64,000 nt of DNA from Rhizobium subbaraonis (GCF_900220975.1 NZ_OBQD01000010.1:62001-126000); one strand, 5' to 3'. Positions 20,943 to 31,792 are shown, counted from the stretch's first letter. Made by a program: numbers and translations. Notes: generated by a model not told the origin, from the letters alone.

Positions 20943-22178
20943 CTAGCGCGCCACAGACGTGAGCGGAGCCTCGAAATCGGCCAGACGCATGCGGCCGGCG
21001 ATCTGCATCAGACTTTCCGCGGGCCCGGCGACGCAGCTCCGGTTCCGCCCTTCCGCCTTGGCCCGATAGAGTGCGAAGTCTGCCGACGCCACAAGGCTGT
21101 CGATGTCGCCGCCGCTGAGGACCACGGAAGAGACCCCGATGCTGACGGTCGCCGATATCATCGTGCCGTAGTGGCCGATCTCCAGACCTTCGATATCCCG
21201 GCGCAGCGCATCGGCAAAGGCAGTCGCCTCGTCGAGGTCCAGCGCCGGGGCGAAGAGCGCGAACTCCTCGCCGCCAAACCGGCCGAAGACCATTTCGCCC
21301 CGGAGCTTCGCCGACACGGCCCCGGTGAACCGCTGCAGCACCTTGTCTCCGGCCTGATGGCCGTAGGTGTCGTTGATCGCCTTGAAATGATCAAGGTCGA
21401 GCAACATGAGCACGCCCCCCTGCGGATGCCGCCGCAGCATGCTCGCTGTCTCCTCCATGAACGCGCCACGGTTCAGGATCCCCGTGAGCGCATCCGAGCG
21501 TGCAGCCTGACGATAGATCGCCTCGCTGCGCTCCTTGAGGAGGATCAGGACTGAAACCGAAAGGACAACCGTGTGAACGAAGATCTCCACGGCGAACGCG
21601 GCGAACCAGGGCGATACATAAGGTTGCGCGCCATCGGATACCGGCGCAAGCAAGGTGAACGGAATGCGCAATCCGTAGAAAACGGCATGCAGTGCGAGAA
21701 GGACGGCGATGAACCGGCGCGATGGAAGCGGCTCCCCCTTCCGGCCCCGCATCACTTCCGCAGCGATCGCCAGCGAATAGACCACGACGATGACCGACAT
21801 CAGGATCACGCGCAGGTTCATGTCGGCGGCGAAGGTATCGGAGAGGCCATAGGCGAGACACCAGGCCACCGGGGCGGCTGCGACGGCAAGCCGCGACACC
21901 CGCCGGCCGTCGAAGGAGCGAAACCCGCCCCAGGTCATCGCATAGGCCAGGGCCGCAAGCGCGTTGCCAAGACCGATCGACAGTTCCGGCGCGATAACCG
22001 CGCGCAGCGCCAGAAAAACGCTTGACGCCGAACCGATCCACATGGCCACGCACCAGTAGACGGCAGCGGCGGGCGCGCGCCCCGATGCCCAATGCTGGCT
22101 GAGGAAAACGGCGACGACGAGCGTCGACAAAAAGGTGCAGAGCAGCAGCGTCGGGACGCTGACGAGAACTTCGAGCAA
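20943..22178 (-). CDS. Membrane-bound diguanylate cyclase (GGDEF)
   Basis: 411 residues with a TTG start at 22178 (GGAG 10 bp upstream). A longer reading up to 22268 would put the alaS terminator inside the coding region, so I prefer the shorter form. About six or seven N-terminal membrane helices are followed by a GGDEF domain with an intact GGEEF signature (VFGRFGGEEF) and the SDALTGILNRGAF and DLDHFKAINDTYGH blocks. It should make c-di-GMP. The inhibitory I-site position reads RGEM, not RxxD, so product feedback is probably lost. Confidence 0.88.
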   Translation of the reverse strand: MLEVLVSVPTLLLCTFLSTLVVAVFLSQHWASGRAPAAAVYWCVAMWIGSASSVFLALRAVIAPELSIGLGNALAALAYAMTWGGFRSFDGRRVSRLAVAAAPVAWCLAYGLSDTFAADMNLRVILMSVIVVVYSLAIAAEVMRGRKGEPLPSRRFIAVLLALHAVFYGLRIPFTLLAPVSDGAQPYVSPWFAAFAVEIFVHTVVLSVSVLILLKERSEAIYRQAARSDALTGILNRGAFMEETASMLRRHPQGGVLMLLDLDHFKAINDTYGHQAGDKVLQRFTGAVSAKLRGEMVFGRFGGEEFALFAPALDLDEATAFADALRRDIEGLEIGHYGTMISATVSIGVSSVVLSGGDIDSLVASADFALYRAKAEGRNRSCVAGPAESLMQIAGRMRLADFEAPLTSVAR

Positions 22179-22234
22179 GGAATCACACTCCGTCGGGACT
22201 GGGAAGCTACCACGGAAAATTGAAGACTTCACAA

Positions 22235-22268
22235 ACAGCAACGGCGGGAAAAATCCCGCCGTTGCCAA
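22235..22268 (-). terminator. Hairpin after alaS
   Basis: Perfect 11-bp stem (22239-22249 with 22254-22264) with a 4-nt loop, 25 bp past the alaS stop; the downstream T tract on the minus strand is weak (GCTGTTTGTG). Confidence 0.6.
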
Positions 22269-22289
22269 AATCTTCTAAGGTGCAATGCG

Positions 22290-24953
22290 TTATCCGGCCA
22301 GTGCGGCCGCGACGGATTCGATCGCATCGTTCGCCCGCTGGCCGTCCGGCCCACCGGCCTGCGCCATATCCGGCCGCCCACCACCGCCCTTGCCGCCAAG
22401 TGCGGCCGATGCGACGCGTACGAGATCGACGGCGCTGAAGCGGCCGGTCAGATCGTCGGTGACGGCGACCACGGCGCTGGCCTTGTCGTCGGCGGATACG
22501 CCGACGAAGGCGACGATGCCCGAGCCCAGCCCCTTCTTGCCTTCGTCGGCCAGGCCCTTGAGGTCCTTCGGCTCGACGCCGCTGACGACCTTGCCGAGGA
22601 ACTTCACGCCGGCAATCTCGCGCACGGCGTCGCCGCCACTTGCCCCGCCGCCGCCGAGCGCCAGCTTCTTCTTGGCATCCGAAAGTTCGCGCTCCAGCTT
22701 GCGGCGTTCGTCGAGAAGGGTCTCGACGCGGGAAAGAACCTCGGCCGGCTGAACCTTGAGGCTTGCGGCCAGCGTCTTCACCCGTTCGTCCTGCTCGGCA
22801 AGGTAGGCCCGCGCAGCTTCGCCCGTCAGCGCTTCGAGGCGCCGTACGCCCGAGGCGACAGCACTTTCGCCGACGATCCGCACCAGGCCGATCTCGCCGG
22901 TGGCGCCGACATGGGTACCGCCGCACAGTTCCACCGAATAGGGCTTGCCGGCCTTGGCGCCGCGGATGCCCGTGCCCATCGAGACGACGCGAACCTCGTC
23001 GCCGTATTTCTCGCCGAACAGCGCCATCGCACCCTCGGCGATCGCGTCGTCGACGCTCATTAGGCGGGTCGTCACCGGCGTATTCTGCACGATGATCTCG
23101 TTTGCCATTTCCTCGACCACCTTCAGCTCGTCCGCCGTCATCGGCTTCGGATGCGAGACGTCGAAGCGAAGCCGCTCCGGCGCCACCAGCGAGCCCTTCT
23201 GCGTGACGTGGGTGCCGAGAACCTCGCGCAGCGCCTCGTGCAGCAGATGTGTGGCGGAGTGGTTCGAGCGCAGGCGTCCGCGACGGGCATGATCGACGTC
23301 AAGGGCGACCGCATCGCCAAGCTTGACCGTTCCCTCTTCCACGATCGCGTTGTGGACGAAGAGGCCGTCGGCCTTCTTCTGCGTATCGGTGACGCGCAGC
23401 CGCGCATGGTCGTGGCTGATGACGCCGGTATCGCCCATCTGGCCGCCGGATTCGCCATAAAACGGCGTCTGGTTCAGCACGAGCTGGACCGTATCGCCAG
23501 CCGATGCAGCATCCACGGTTCTCCCGTCGCGGACGATCGCCTGGACGACGCCTTCGGCAACCTCGGTGTCGTAACCCAGGAACTCGGTGGCACCGTGCTT
23601 CTCGCGCAGCTCGAACCAGATCGTCTCGGCGGCCGCATCGCCAGAACCCGCCCAGCTCTTGCGCGCCTCGGCCTTCTGACGCTCCATCGCATCGCTGAAA
23701 CCGGAAAGATCGACGCCGATGCCGCGGTTGCGCAGCGCGTCCTGCGTCAGGTCAAGCGGGAAGCCGTAGGTATCATAGAGCTTGAAGGCCGTTTCGCCGT
23801 CGAGGATGTCGCCCTTGTGCAGATCGGAGGATGCATCCGAAAGCAGCGACAGGCCGCGCTCGAGCGTCTTGCGGAAACGGGTTTCCTCGAGCTTGAGGGT
23901 CTCGGAGATGAGCGCCTCGGCGCGCACGAGTTCCGGATAGGCGCGACCCATCTGCTGGACCAGTGCCGGCAGAAGCTTCCACATCAGCGGATCGCGCGCA
24001 CCCAGCAGCTGGGCATGGCGCATGGCACGGCGCATAATGCGGCGAAGCACGTAGCCGCGGCCCTCGTTCGAAGGAAGAACGCCGTCGGCAATCAGGAATG
24101 CGGACGAGCGCAGGTGATCGGCGATCACGCGATGGCTCGCGCGCCGTTCCGGATCGTTCGCATCGACGCCCGTCGCCTCGACCGAGGCGGAAATCAGCGC
24201 CTGGAACAGGTCGATATCGTAGTTGTCGTGCTTGCCCTGCAGCAGGGCCGCGATGCGCTCGAGCCCCATGCCGGTATCGATAGAGGGCCGCGGCAGATCG
24301 ATCCGCTCCTCCTTCGTCAGTTGTTCGAACTGCATGAAGACGAGGTTCCAGATCTCGATGAACCGGTCACCGTCCTCTTCCGGCGAACCTGGAGGGCCGC
24401 CCCAGATGTGGTCGCCGTGGTCGTAGAAGATCTCAGAGCACGGACCGCACGGACCGGTATCGCCCATCGCCCAGAAATTGTCGCTGGTCGCGATGCGGAT
24501 GATGCGGCTTTCCGGCAGGCCTGCGATCTTCCGCCACAGGTCGAAGGCCTGGTCGTCGTTATGGTAGACGGTGACGAGCAGGCGATTCCTGTCGATGCCG
24601 AACTCCTTGGTGATCAGCCCCCACGCAAGCTCGATCGCGCGTTCCTTGAAATAGTCGCCGAACGAGAAATTGCCGAGCATCTCGAAGAAGGTGTGGTGGC
24701 GGGCGGTATAGCCGACATTGTCGAGGTCGTTGTGCTTGCCGCCGGCGCGGACGCATTTCTGCGCCGTCGTCGCCGTCGAATAGGGACGCTGCTCCAGGCC
24801 GGTGAACACGTTCTTGAACTGCACCATGCCCGCATTGGTGAACATCAGTGTCGGATCGTTGCGCGGCACCAGCGGACTGGAGGCCACGACCTCGTGGCCG
24901 TTCTTGCGAAAATAGTCGAGAAAGGCCGACCGGATCTCATTCACGCCGCTCAT
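22290..24953 (-). CDS. alaS: Alanyl-tRNA synthetase
   Basis: 887 residues from ATG 24953 ([21 protein letters not shown]). Class II catalytic core with [11 protein letters not shown] and the [15 protein letters not shown] motif, editing domain with [11 protein letters not shown] (HxxxH zinc/editing site) and the ELCGGTHV Cys/His pair, and a C-terminal Gly-rich DHHA1-like C-Ala domain. Charges tRNA-Ala and hydrolyses mischarged Ser/Gly. Located downstream of recA in the same direction, as in many alphaproteobacteria. Confidence 0.97.
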   Translation of the reverse strand: MSGVNEIRSAFLDYFRKNGHEVVASSPLVPRNDPTLMFTNAGMVQFKNVFTGLEQRPYSTATTAQKCVRAGGKHNDLDNVGYTARHHTFFEMLGNFSFGDYFKERAIELAWGLITKEFGIDRNRLLVTVYHNDDQAFDLWRKIAGLPESRIIRIATSDNFWAMGDTGPCGPCSEIFYDHGDHIWGGPPGSPEEDGDRFIEIWNLVFMQFEQLTKEERIDLPRPSIDTGMGLERIAALLQGKHDNYDIDLFQALISASVEATGVDANDPERRASHRVIADHLRSSAFLIADGVLPSNEGRGYVLRRIMRRAMRHAQLLGARDPLMWKLLPALVQQMGRAYPELVRAEALISETLKLEETRFRKTLERGLSLLSDASSDLHKGDILDGETAFKLYDTYGFPLDLTQDALRNRGIGVDLSGFSDAMERQKAEARKSWAGSGDAAAETIWFELREKHGATEFLGYDTEVAEGVVQAIVRDGRTVDAASAGDTVQLVLNQTPFYGESGGQMGDTGVISHDHARLRVTDTQKKADGLFVHNAIVEEGTVKLGDAVALDVDHARRGRLRSNHSATHLLHEALREVLGTHVTQKGSLVAPERLRFDVSHPKPMTADELKVVEEMANEIIVQNTPVTTRLMSVDDAIAEGAMALFGEKYGDEVRVVSMGTGIRGAKAGKPYSVELCGGTHVGATGEIGLVRIVGESAVASGVRRLEALTGEAARAYLAEQDERVKTLAASLKVQPAEVLSRVETLLDERRKLERELSDAKKKLALGGGGASGGDAVREIAGVKFLGKVVSGVEPKDLKGLADEGKKGLGSGIVAFVGVSADDKASAVVAVTDDLTGRFSAVDLVRVASAALGGKGGGGRPDMAQAGGPDGQRANDAIESVAAALAG

Positions 24954-25312
24954 CTTGCGTCCTTCATACCTACCGGCGGCCGGGCCGAGCCCCGCCGTCC
25001 ACCACATGTTCCATCGGTTCGCCGCAGCTTCGAACCATCCGCCCGCCTGCATCCGCGTCGTGCAGTGCCGGTTCAAGTCGCGGTCGATCGCTCGGCATAG
25101 CCGTTTCCATTACTGGCAGGATGGCGAAAGACGCCGGCGCCCGACCGTGCGGCCTCGGCATTCTGCGGCGCAAACGCACCGGCCTCCTCCCGGACCTCGG
25201 AAAACTGAAGGCTTTTATCGTTCGCCTTCCTGCCTGTCCAGACACGAAAACCGGTCCCCGCAAGGCGAGGACCGGTTCGTCGAAGCAAATTCACCCTGCA
25301 GTGGCAGGCGGC
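24954..25312. other. Intergenic region between recA and alaS
   Basis: 359 bp. Apart from the recA terminator at its right end I see nothing convincing; short ORFs here have composition unlike coding sequence. It must contain the alaS promoter if alaS is not read through from recA. Confidence 0.5.
25245..25281 (-). terminator. Terminator of recA
   Basis: 9-bp stem AACCGGTCC (25249-25257) with GGACCGGTT (25269-25277), followed on the minus strand by TTTTCGTG, 30 bp after the recA stop. Confidence 0.65.
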
Positions 25313-26398
25313 TCACATCTCGGCGAGATTGTCACCGTCGTCTTCTTCCGGCTTGCCATCCAGGAGCTTTTCGGCGATCAGGCCCGCGTTCTGCCGCAGC
25401 GCCATCTCGATCTCGCGTGCCGCATCGGGATTGTCGCGCAGGAACTGCTTGGCGTTCTCGCGGCCCTGCCCCAGACGCTGGCTGTTATAGGAGAACCACG
25501 AGCCGGATTTCTCCACGATGCCCGCCTTGACGCCGAGGTCGATCAGCTCGCCGGTCTTGGACACGCCCTCGCCATACATGATGTCGAACTCGACCTCCTT
25601 GAAGGGCGGCGCCATCTTGTTCTTGACGACCTTGATCTTCGTCTGGTTGCCGATGACCTCGTCGCGCTCCTTCACCGCACCGATACGGCGGATGTCGAGA
25701 CGCACGGAAGCGTAGAACTTCAGCGCATTGCCGCCCGTGGTAGTCTCCGGCGAGCCGAACATGACGCCGATCTTCATGCGGATCTGGTTGATGAAGATGA
25801 CCATGGTGTTCGACTTCGAGATCGATGCCGTCAGCTTGCGCAGCGCCTGACTCATCAAACGCGCCTGAAGTCCCGGCAGGCTGTCGCCCATCTCGCCTTC
25901 GATTTCCGCACGCGGCGTCAATGCCGCGACCGAATCGATGACGAGCACGTCGAGCGCGCCGGAACGCACCAACGCATCGGTGATTTCCAGCGCCTGCTCA
26001 CCGTTGTCGGGCTGCGAGATCAGGAGATTTTCCAGATCGACGCCGAGCTTGCGGGCATAGACCGGGTCGAGCGCATGTTCGGCGTCGACGAACCCGCAGA
26101 TGCCACCCTTCTTCTGCGCTTCCGCAATCGTCTGCAGCGCGAGCGTGGTCTTGCCCGAGCTCTCGGGACCGTAGATCTCGATGATGCGCCCCTTCGGCAG
26201 GCCACCGATTCCGAGCGCGATGTCCAGGCCGAGAGAGCCGGTCGGGATCGTCTCGATCTCGACGACGCTGTCCTTCGAACCGAGCTTCATGATCGAGCCC
26301 TTGCCGAAGGACCTCTCGATCTGAGAAAGTGCCGCTTCGAGTGCCTTGCTTTTGTCCACCGATTTATCCTCTACGAGCCGCAAAGAGTTTTGTGCCAT
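25313..26398 (-). CDS. recA: DNA recombination and repair protein RecA
   Basis: 361 residues from ATG 26398 ([26 protein letters not shown]). RecA hallmarks: Walker [10 protein letters not shown], the [14 protein letters not shown] signature, MPG-type loop-1 and the L2 region, and an acidic C-terminal tail ([10 protein letters not shown]). Forms filaments on single-stranded DNA for strand exchange and LexA cleavage. An SOS-type operator lies about 70 bp upstream. Confidence 0.98.
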   Translation of the reverse strand: MAQNSLRLVEDKSVDKSKALEAALSQIERSFGKGSIMKLGSKDSVVEIETIPTGSLGLDIALGIGGLPKGRIIEIYGPESSGKTTLALQTIAEAQKKGGICGFVDAEHALDPVYARKLGVDLENLLISQPDNGEQALEITDALVRSGALDVLVIDSVAALTPRAEIEGEMGDSLPGLQARLMSQALRKLTASISKSNTMVIFINQIRMKIGVMFGSPETTTGGNALKFYASVRLDIRRIGAVKERDEVIGNQTKIKVVKNKMAPPFKEVEFDIMYGEGVSKTGELIDLGVKAGIVEKSGSWFSYNSQRLGQGRENAKQFLRDNPDAAREIEMALRQNAGLIAEKLLDGKPEEDDGDNLAEM

Positions 26399-26466
26399 TT
26401 GCTCCACCTTTAGGTTATTGGGGCCAGACAGGCAATGAAGCCGCCGATGAAAGCTATGTACACTCT

Positions 26467-26483
26467 TTGTTCTCTTTTGGCAA
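26467..26483 (-). promoter_or_regulatory. SOS (LexA) operator TTG-N11-CAA upstream of recA
   Basis: TTG at 26467-26469, exactly 11 bases, CAA at 26481-26483. This is the spacing described for the rhizobial recA operator. It lies 69 bp from the recA start codon, a position fitting a promoter operator. Confidence 0.65.
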
Positions 26484-26629
26484 CCGCACACCATGCAATT
26501 GATTAGTTTGGCGTTTCAGGGGCGTGTTCTCATTATGTTTCGAACGCCTTCCAAGACAGTATACCACCGCACGTGCGGCGACCAAAACCGCGTTGTCGGT
26601 GCGAATCGGCTGATAGCGGGAGCGGCACG

Positions 26630-27577
26630 ATGACGGGTGCCGGCATCCTTGTTCTCGGCGGCGCCCATGTGGACCGGCGTGGCCGCATCCATGGCGATAC
26701 CGCCCCCGGCGCCAGCAATCCGGGCAGCTGGTTCGTGGAAGCCGGCGGCGGCGCCTTCAATGCCGCGCGCAACCTTTCCCGCCTCGGCCACGCCGTCCGC
26801 CTGATCGCCCCGCGCGGCGGCGATGCCGATGGCGAGATCGTTGCCGCAGCCGCCCTTGCCGCCGGCGTCGAAGACACGCCCTTCACCTTTCTGGACCGCG
26901 CCACGCCGAGCTATACGGCGATCATCGAGCGCGACGGCAACCTGGTGATCGCGCTCGCCGACATGGAACTCTACCGGCTGTTTTCCCCGCGCAGGCTGCA
27001 GCAACGCGCCGTGCGCGACGCCTTCGCACAGGCCGACGCGATCCTGACCGACGCCAACCTGCCGGCTGAAACGGTCCTGGCGATCGCCGATACGGCGCAC
27101 GCTGCGGGAAAGCCGGTCTACGGCATCGCCATCTCGCCGGCAAAGGTCGTCCGCTTCCGCAACGCCCTTCCCGCGCTCACCGGCCTCTTCATGAACGAGG
27201 CCGAAGCACGCGCACTGACGAATGCGCGGCCCGACGATCCGCGGCACTGGCCAAATCTCCTTCGCGACATTGGCCTGACGTCCGCGGTCGTGACCCGGGG
27301 CAAGGATGCGGCGATCGCCTTCGATCCGACCGGCGTCGCAACATTGGCGCCTCCCGCCCTGGAAACGCTGGGCGACGTGACGGGTGCCGGCGATGCGATG
27401 GCGTCGGGCTTCCTTTCCGCCCGGCTGGAGGGCAGGCCGCTGGCTGCGGCGCTGCGCCAGGGCGCGGCTGCGGCGCTGATCGCCGTCCGCTCGCCGCTGG
27501 CCGTCGCCGAAGAACTGGAGTCGGACCTGCTCGACCGCGTCACGGGGCTTGTCCCCGAGGCGGAAATGCTGTCATGA
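26630..27577 (+). CDS. psuK: Pseudouridine kinase, PfkB family
   Basis: 315 residues from ATG 26630. PfkB ribokinase fold with the N-terminal GG motif (GGGAFNAARNLSRLG) and the C-terminal catalytic motif DVTGAGDAMASGF with base D255. PfkB members use many sugars or nucleosides; here the next gene encodes a PsuG glycosidase, so pseudouridine is the likely substrate, giving pseudouridine 5'-phosphate. It is divergent from recA. Confidence 0.82.
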   Translation: MTGAGILVLGGAHVDRRGRIHGDTAPGASNPGSWFVEAGGGAFNAARNLSRLGHAVRLIAPRGGDADGEIVAAAALAAGVEDTPFTFLDRATPSYTAIIERDGNLVIALADMELYRLFSPRRLQQRAVRDAFAQADAILTDANLPAETVLAIADTAHAAGKPVYGIAISPAKVVRFRNALPALTGLFMNEAEARALTNARPDDPRHWPNLLRDIGLTSAVVTRGKDAAIAFDPTGVATLAPPALETLGDVTGAGDAMASGFLSARLEGRPLAAALRQGAAAALIAVRSPLAVAEELESDLLDRVTGLVPEAEMLS

Positions 27578-27652
27578 GACAATGAGAATGCCGGCAACCG
27601 CCAATCGACCCCACGTATCGAAGCCGGCACCCAGATATTCGAGGTAATCAAG

Positions 27653-28579
27653 ATGACCAGATCGGCTTCCGGGCTGTTGCCAATCGCCTATTCCGCAGAG
27701 GTCGCGGCCGCCAAGGAACGCGGCGCTCCGCTCGTGGCGCTCGAATCCACCATCATAACCCACGGCATGCCCTTCCCCGGTAATCTCGAAATGGCGCGCA
27801 GCGTCGAGCGGATCATCCGCGAGGAAGGCGCCGTACCGGCCACGATCGCCGTCATCGACGGCGTCCTCCATGTCGGCCTTGACGATGCGGAACTGCAGGC
27901 GCTGGCGCAGACGAGCGGCGCGATGAAGCTGTCGCGGGCCGACCTCGCCTTTGCCATCGCCGAACGCCGCACCGGTGCCACGACCGTCGCCGCCACGATG
28001 ATTGCGGCAAGCCTTGCCGGAATCCGCGTCTTTGCGACCGGCGGCATCGGCGGCGTCCACCGCAAGGCGGAGGAAAGCTTCGACATCTCTGCAGATCTGG
28101 ACGAGCTTTCGCGGACCGGCGTCATCGTCGTCTGCGCCGGCGCCAAGGCGATCCTCGACATTCCGAAAACGCTGGAAGTGCTGGAGACGCGTGGCGTACC
28201 GGTCGTAACCTATGACAGCCCCAGCTTCCCGGCCTTCTGGTCGCGCGATTCGGGGCTTGCAAGCCCGCTGATGCTCAACAGCCCGGCCGCGATCGCTAAC
28301 TTCCAGAAGGTGCGCGAACAGTTCGGCATCGACGGCGGCATGCTGATCGCCAATCCCGTCCCGCAGGAACACGAGATCCCCCGCCGCGAGATGGAAATCT
28401 ACATCGAACGGGCGCTCGACAATGCCGAGCGCGACGAAATCTCCGGCAAGGCGGTGACCCCCTACCTGCTCGATACCATCTTCCGCCTCACCGATGGGCG
28501 CAGCCTGGCGACCAACATCGCACTTGTGGAGAACAATGCGCGGCTGGCGGCAGAAATCGCGGTGGCGCTGGCAGACTGA
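27653..28579 (+). CDS. psuG: Pseudouridine-5'-phosphate glycosidase
   Basis: 308 residues; ATG 27653 after GAGG. The whole family pattern is visible: ALESTIITHGMPFPGN, the VIDGVLHVGL segment, GATTVAATM and FATGGIGGVHR with metal and phosphate contacts, then VVCAGAKAILDIPKTLE. It breaks the C-C glycosidic bond to give uracil and ribose 5-phosphate. Together with psuK 75 bp upstream it forms a pseudouridine salvage/catabolic pair. No dedicated transporter is adjacent. Confidence 0.93.
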   Translation: MTRSASGLLPIAYSAEVAAAKERGAPLVALESTIITHGMPFPGNLEMARSVERIIREEGAVPATIAVIDGVLHVGLDDAELQALAQTSGAMKLSRADLAFAIAERRTGATTVAATMIAASLAGIRVFATGGIGGVHRKAEESFDISADLDELSRTGVIVVCAGAKAILDIPKTLEVLETRGVPVVTYDSPSFPAFWSRDSGLASPLMLNSPAAIANFQKVREQFGIDGGMLIANPVPQEHEIPRREMEIYIERALDNAERDEISGKAVTPYLLDTIFRLTDGRSLATNIALVENNARLAAEIAVALAD

Positions 28580-28596
28580 GAGCTGCCGCGCCTTCG

Positions 28597-28956
28597 CTAT
28601 ATGGATAGGCGAAAGGCTCGGCTCGAAACCTGGATCGGAGTGCCGGAGGGATCCTTCGCATTGGCAAAGGCATAACCCTCCGCCCTGTGTACCGGGCCGA
28701 ACTGAAGACCCGCCGCGGCACTATCCCGGCAGAAGGCATCGACGTCTTCCACATCGAACACGAGCTTCACCGTCGACTGCCCCAAGCGCTGGCCGCGGGC
28801 GGCAGGGTGCAGCATGATGTTCGCGCCGCCATCACCGAGCAGTTCCACGATGCGGTCATCATCCCGCCGCGACACCTCGTAGCCGAAGAAGCGCTGATAG
28901 AACTGCGCAGTCTCCTCGATATCCCTGACGTAGAGAAGTATCCGGCCGAGCCTCAT
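28597..28956 (-). CDS. Glyoxalase/VOC family protein
   Basis: 119 residues, two beta-alpha-beta-beta-beta modules of the vicinal oxygen chelate fold (RILLYVRDIEETAQFYQRFFGYEV and STVKLVFDVEDVDAFC), ending KDPSGTPIQV. Substrate unknown; metal ligands cannot be assigned with confidence. Convergent with psuG (17 bp apart) and downstream of cckA on the same strand. Confidence 0.82.
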   Translation of the reverse strand: MRLGRILLYVRDIEETAQFYQRFFGYEVSRRDDDRIVELLGDGGANIMLHPAARGQRLGQSTVKLVFDVEDVDAFCRDSAAAGLQFGPVHRAEGYAFANAKDPSGTPIQVSSRAFRLSI

Positions 28957-29013
28957 CGGGATCCTTTCGCACGAACACGGGAAGAAAGCGGGGCGGACAG
29001 GCCTTTTACCAAT

Positions 29014-29082
29014 GATCGATGATCGGCCCCCTCGCGTGGACTGTATCCGGTCATCCGGCGCACTTGGCCCCGATCATCGATC
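29014..29082 (-). repeat. 13-bp perfect inverted repeat after cckA
   Basis: GATCGATGATCGG at 29014-29026 is the exact reverse complement of 29070-29082, separated by 43 nt. It fills the space between the cckA stop (29090) and the VOC gene. Each arm itself is rich in GATC. It may fold as a long hairpin that ends or processes the cckA transcript; no clear T tract follows. Confidence 0.6.
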
Positions 29083-29089
29083 TTCGGTT

Positions 29090-31702
29090 CTATCCGTCCA
29101 GCATCTCGCGCACCGCCTCGGCCAGTTGCTTCAGCGAGAACGGCTTCGGCAGGAAGCCGAACTTCGCGTCCGCCGGCAGGTTGCGGGCAAAGGCATCCTC
29201 GGCATAGCCGGAAACGAAAATAAACTTAAGGTCGGGATAGTTCTTGCGCAGTTCGCGCAGCAGCGACGGCCCGTCCATTTCAGGCATCACGACGTCGGAC
29301 ACGACGATATCGACCGCACCGCCGAGCTCTTCCATGATGTCGAGCGCCTCCACCCCGGAGCCAGCCTCGTGCACGGTGTAGCCGCGGGTCTCCAGCATGC
29401 GCTTGCCACCGCGGCGCACCGCCTCTTCGTCCTCGACGAGCAGGACTACCGCGGAGCCGGTCAGGTCGCGCGGCTCCTTGGAGGGGTCGATCGCCGGCGC
29501 AGGAACGGCGCGCGGCACAGCCTCGCCGCCGGACATGCCAGGGGCCTGCAGCGCCGGTGCGGGAATCTCCTCGACATGGCGTGGCATGAAGATGCGGAAC
29601 GTGGTTCCTCGGCCCACTTCAGAATCGACGAAAATGTAGCCGCCGCTCTGCTTGATGATGCCGTAGACCATCGACAGGCCGAGACCGGTCCCCTTGCCCA
29701 CTTCCTTGGTGGTGAAGAAGGGCTCGAAGATCTTGTCGCGGATCTCCGGCGGAATGCCGGTGCCCCGGTCCATGACGTCGATCTCGACATAGTCGCTTTC
29801 CGGCAGCTCGCGGTAACCGAGCGCCGGCACGTCCGCCGCATCGACGTTTCTCGTGCGGAACGTAATGGTTCCGCCGTCCGGCATCGCATCGCGGGCGTTC
29901 ACCGCCAGGTTGACCAACACCTGTTCGAACTGGCCGAGATCCGTCTTCACCGGCCACAGGTCCCGGCCGTAGTCGACCTCGATCTTGACGTTGGTGCCCG
30001 TCATCCGGTCGACCAGCATACGCAGGTCGCCGATCACATCGGTCATCTGCAGCACGGTCGGGCGCATGGTCTGCTTGCGCGAGAAGGCCAGCAGCTGGCG
30101 CACCAGCACCGCCGCCCGGTTGGCGTTGCGCTTGATCTCCATCAGATCGGCAAAGCTGGCATCGGCAGGCCGCGCCGACAAGAGTAGGTGGTCCGACGAA
30201 AGCAGGATCGCCGTCAGCACGTTGTTGAAATCGTGCGCGATGCCGCCGGCAAGCGTGCCGACCGCGTTCATCTTCTGAGTCTGCGCCATCTGCTTCTCGA
30301 GCGCCTTCTGCTCGGTGATCTCGACGGCATAGACGATCGCGGCCTCTTCGGGCGACTGGTCGTTCTGGTCAATGACGGCGTTCACGTAGAAGCGGAAATG
30401 GCGCCCCTCGTCGCCCGGAAGCAGCGAATCGATCGGCGCGATGTCGCCCTGACGGTCGCGCGCTGCCTCAAGCGCCGCCACTAGCCGCGAGCGGTCGGTC
30501 GTGTGCACGATGCTTTCCAGCCGCGCGCCCTTGTCGATGTCGTCGCGCGAAACGACGCCGGAGAACAGCTTCAGGAACGGCGCGTTCGTGCGCAGGATTC
30601 GCCCGTCGCCGTCGACCGAGGCGATCGCCATCGGCGTGTTGTTGAAAAAGCGCGTGAAGCGCATGGCGGCCACCGAGGCCGACTGGTCGCCGTCATCGGT
30701 AACGTCGCGCGCAAGGACGATGGTCCGGCTTTCTCCAGGCGCGCCGTCGCGGTTGGCGGTGACGCGGTGAACGAGACGGACCGGCAAGCTCTGGCCGTTC
30801 GACTTTCGCAGGTCCAGGTCGAGCACCTCGGTCTTCTTCGCCCCCGGCTCGGCCTGCACCGACTGCACAAGCGCCAGCCCCTCGCCCGCGATCAGATCGC
30901 CCATCGACAGCGAACCGGGATGGAATTTCGTCAGGTCGATGCCGAGCCAGTCGGCCAGCGTCGCATTGAGATAGACCACCTCGCCCTTGCGCCCGGCGGA
31001 GAAGAAGCCGGCCGGAGCATGGTCCAGATAGTCGATCGCGTTCTGCAGTTCCTTGAAGAAGCGCTCCTGATCGTCGCGTTCGGAGGTAATGTCGGCGATC
31101 TGCCAGACATAGAGCGACGGACCGCTTCTTTCGCGATTGGGCAGGACCCGGGCCTTCAGCCGGTACCAGCGGGCGCCGGTTCCGCCCGCAGCGGCGGGGT
31201 TCAACGGCTTCAGCAGCCTGAACTCTTCCGCCCCCTCCTTGCCCTCATGCAGGCCGTTGGTGAGGCGGTAGACCGATTCGGTGGCCTCCCGGTCACGCGA
31301 GAACAGCGTCTCCAACGTCTGCGCCTCGTTCTCGTGGGCGGCACCGGTGAGCGCGCCGTAGGCCGCATTGGCATAGATGATACGCCCCTTGCGATCGGTG
31401 ATCAGCGTCCCTTCCGGCTGGGTATCGACGAAGGTGCGCGCCAGTTCGTCCGGACGAGACTGCGGCATGATCTCGATGAAACCGATCATGGCCGAGACGA
31501 AGAAAAAGATGCCCACCATCGCAAGCACGCCAAGAATGCCCAGCACGATCTCGTTCTCGAGCTGGTTCTTGAAGAGAATGAAGGCGCCCGCCGATGCGGT
31601 CAGCACGATCGCCAGAAGCACGATCCGCAGGATCACGCCCGGCCGGCTGCTCCGCTCGACGATCGGTGCGTGATACTCAATCTCCTGCCGGATCTTAGAC
31701 AT
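29090..31702 (-). CDS. cckA: Cell-cycle hybrid histidine kinase CckA
   Basis: 870 residues. Two N-terminal membrane helices (~23-44 and ~52-76), tandem PAS-like regions (~90-480), HisKA with phosphorylatable H490 in [11 protein letters not shown], HATPase_c with N-, G1- and G2-boxes ([29 protein letters not shown]), and a C-terminal receiver with D803 in [11 protein letters not shown]. This order matches CckA, which through ChpT controls phosphorylation of CtrA and CpdR and thus replication and division in alphaproteobacteria. Monocistronic, divergent from the FliO-like gene. Confidence 0.93.
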   Translation of the reverse strand: MSKIRQEIEYHAPIVERSSRPGVILRIVLLAIVLTASAGAFILFKNQLENEIVLGILGVLAMVGIFFFVSAMIGFIEIMPQSRPDELARTFVDTQPEGTLITDRKGRIIYANAAYGALTGAAHENEAQTLETLFSRDREATESVYRLTNGLHEGKEGAEEFRLLKPLNPAAAGGTGARWYRLKARVLPNRERSGPSLYVWQIADITSERDDQERFFKELQNAIDYLDHAPAGFFSAGRKGEVVYLNATLADWLGIDLTKFHPGSLSMGDLIAGEGLALVQSVQAEPGAKKTEVLDLDLRKSNGQSLPVRLVHRVTANRDGAPGESRTIVLARDVTDDGDQSASVAAMRFTRFFNNTPMAIASVDGDGRILRTNAPFLKLFSGVVSRDDIDKGARLESIVHTTDRSRLVAALEAARDRQGDIAPIDSLLPGDEGRHFRFYVNAVIDQNDQSPEEAAIVYAVEITEQKALEKQMAQTQKMNAVGTLAGGIAHDFNNVLTAILLSSDHLLLSARPADASFADLMEIKRNANRAAVLVRQLLAFSRKQTMRPTVLQMTDVIGDLRMLVDRMTGTNVKIEVDYGRDLWPVKTDLGQFEQVLVNLAVNARDAMPDGGTITFRTRNVDAADVPALGYRELPESDYVEIDVMDRGTGIPPEIRDKIFEPFFTTKEVGKGTGLGLSMVYGIIKQSGGYIFVDSEVGRGTTFRIFMPRHVEEIPAPALQAPGMSGGEAVPRAVPAPAIDPSKEPRDLTGSAVVLLVEDEEAVRRGGKRMLETRGYTVHEAGSGVEALDIMEELGGAVDIVVSDVVMPEMDGPSLLRELRKNYPDLKFIFVSGYAEDAFARNLPADAKFGFLPKPFSLKQLAEAVREMLDG

Positions 31703-31767
31703 CGCCCTCTCTCTTGGCCTGAAACTCCTGAAGGCCGCGCGGCGCGGGAGCCATTGGAATCACTTTA

Positions 31768-31792
31768 GCTTTTTGAGGGAAACCCAAAAAGC
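31768..31792. promoter_or_regulatory. Hairpin in the cckA upstream region
   Basis: GCTTTTTG-(A)-GG / CC-CAAAAAGC with a GAAA loop and one bulged A, 66 bp before the cckA start. Could be a leader structure of cckA or a protein site; function unknown. Confidence 0.35.

Noticed and set aside
22179-22268. Longer N-terminus for the diguanylate cyclase
   Set aside because: It begins with TTG, contains the alaS hairpin within the first codons, and has no SD; the TTG at 22178 with GGAG is preferred.
26399-26629. GTTC-N7-GTTC type LexA box before recA
   Set aside because: One GTTC half is present at 26469-26472 but the second half is GCAA, so only the TTG-N11-CAA form is exact.
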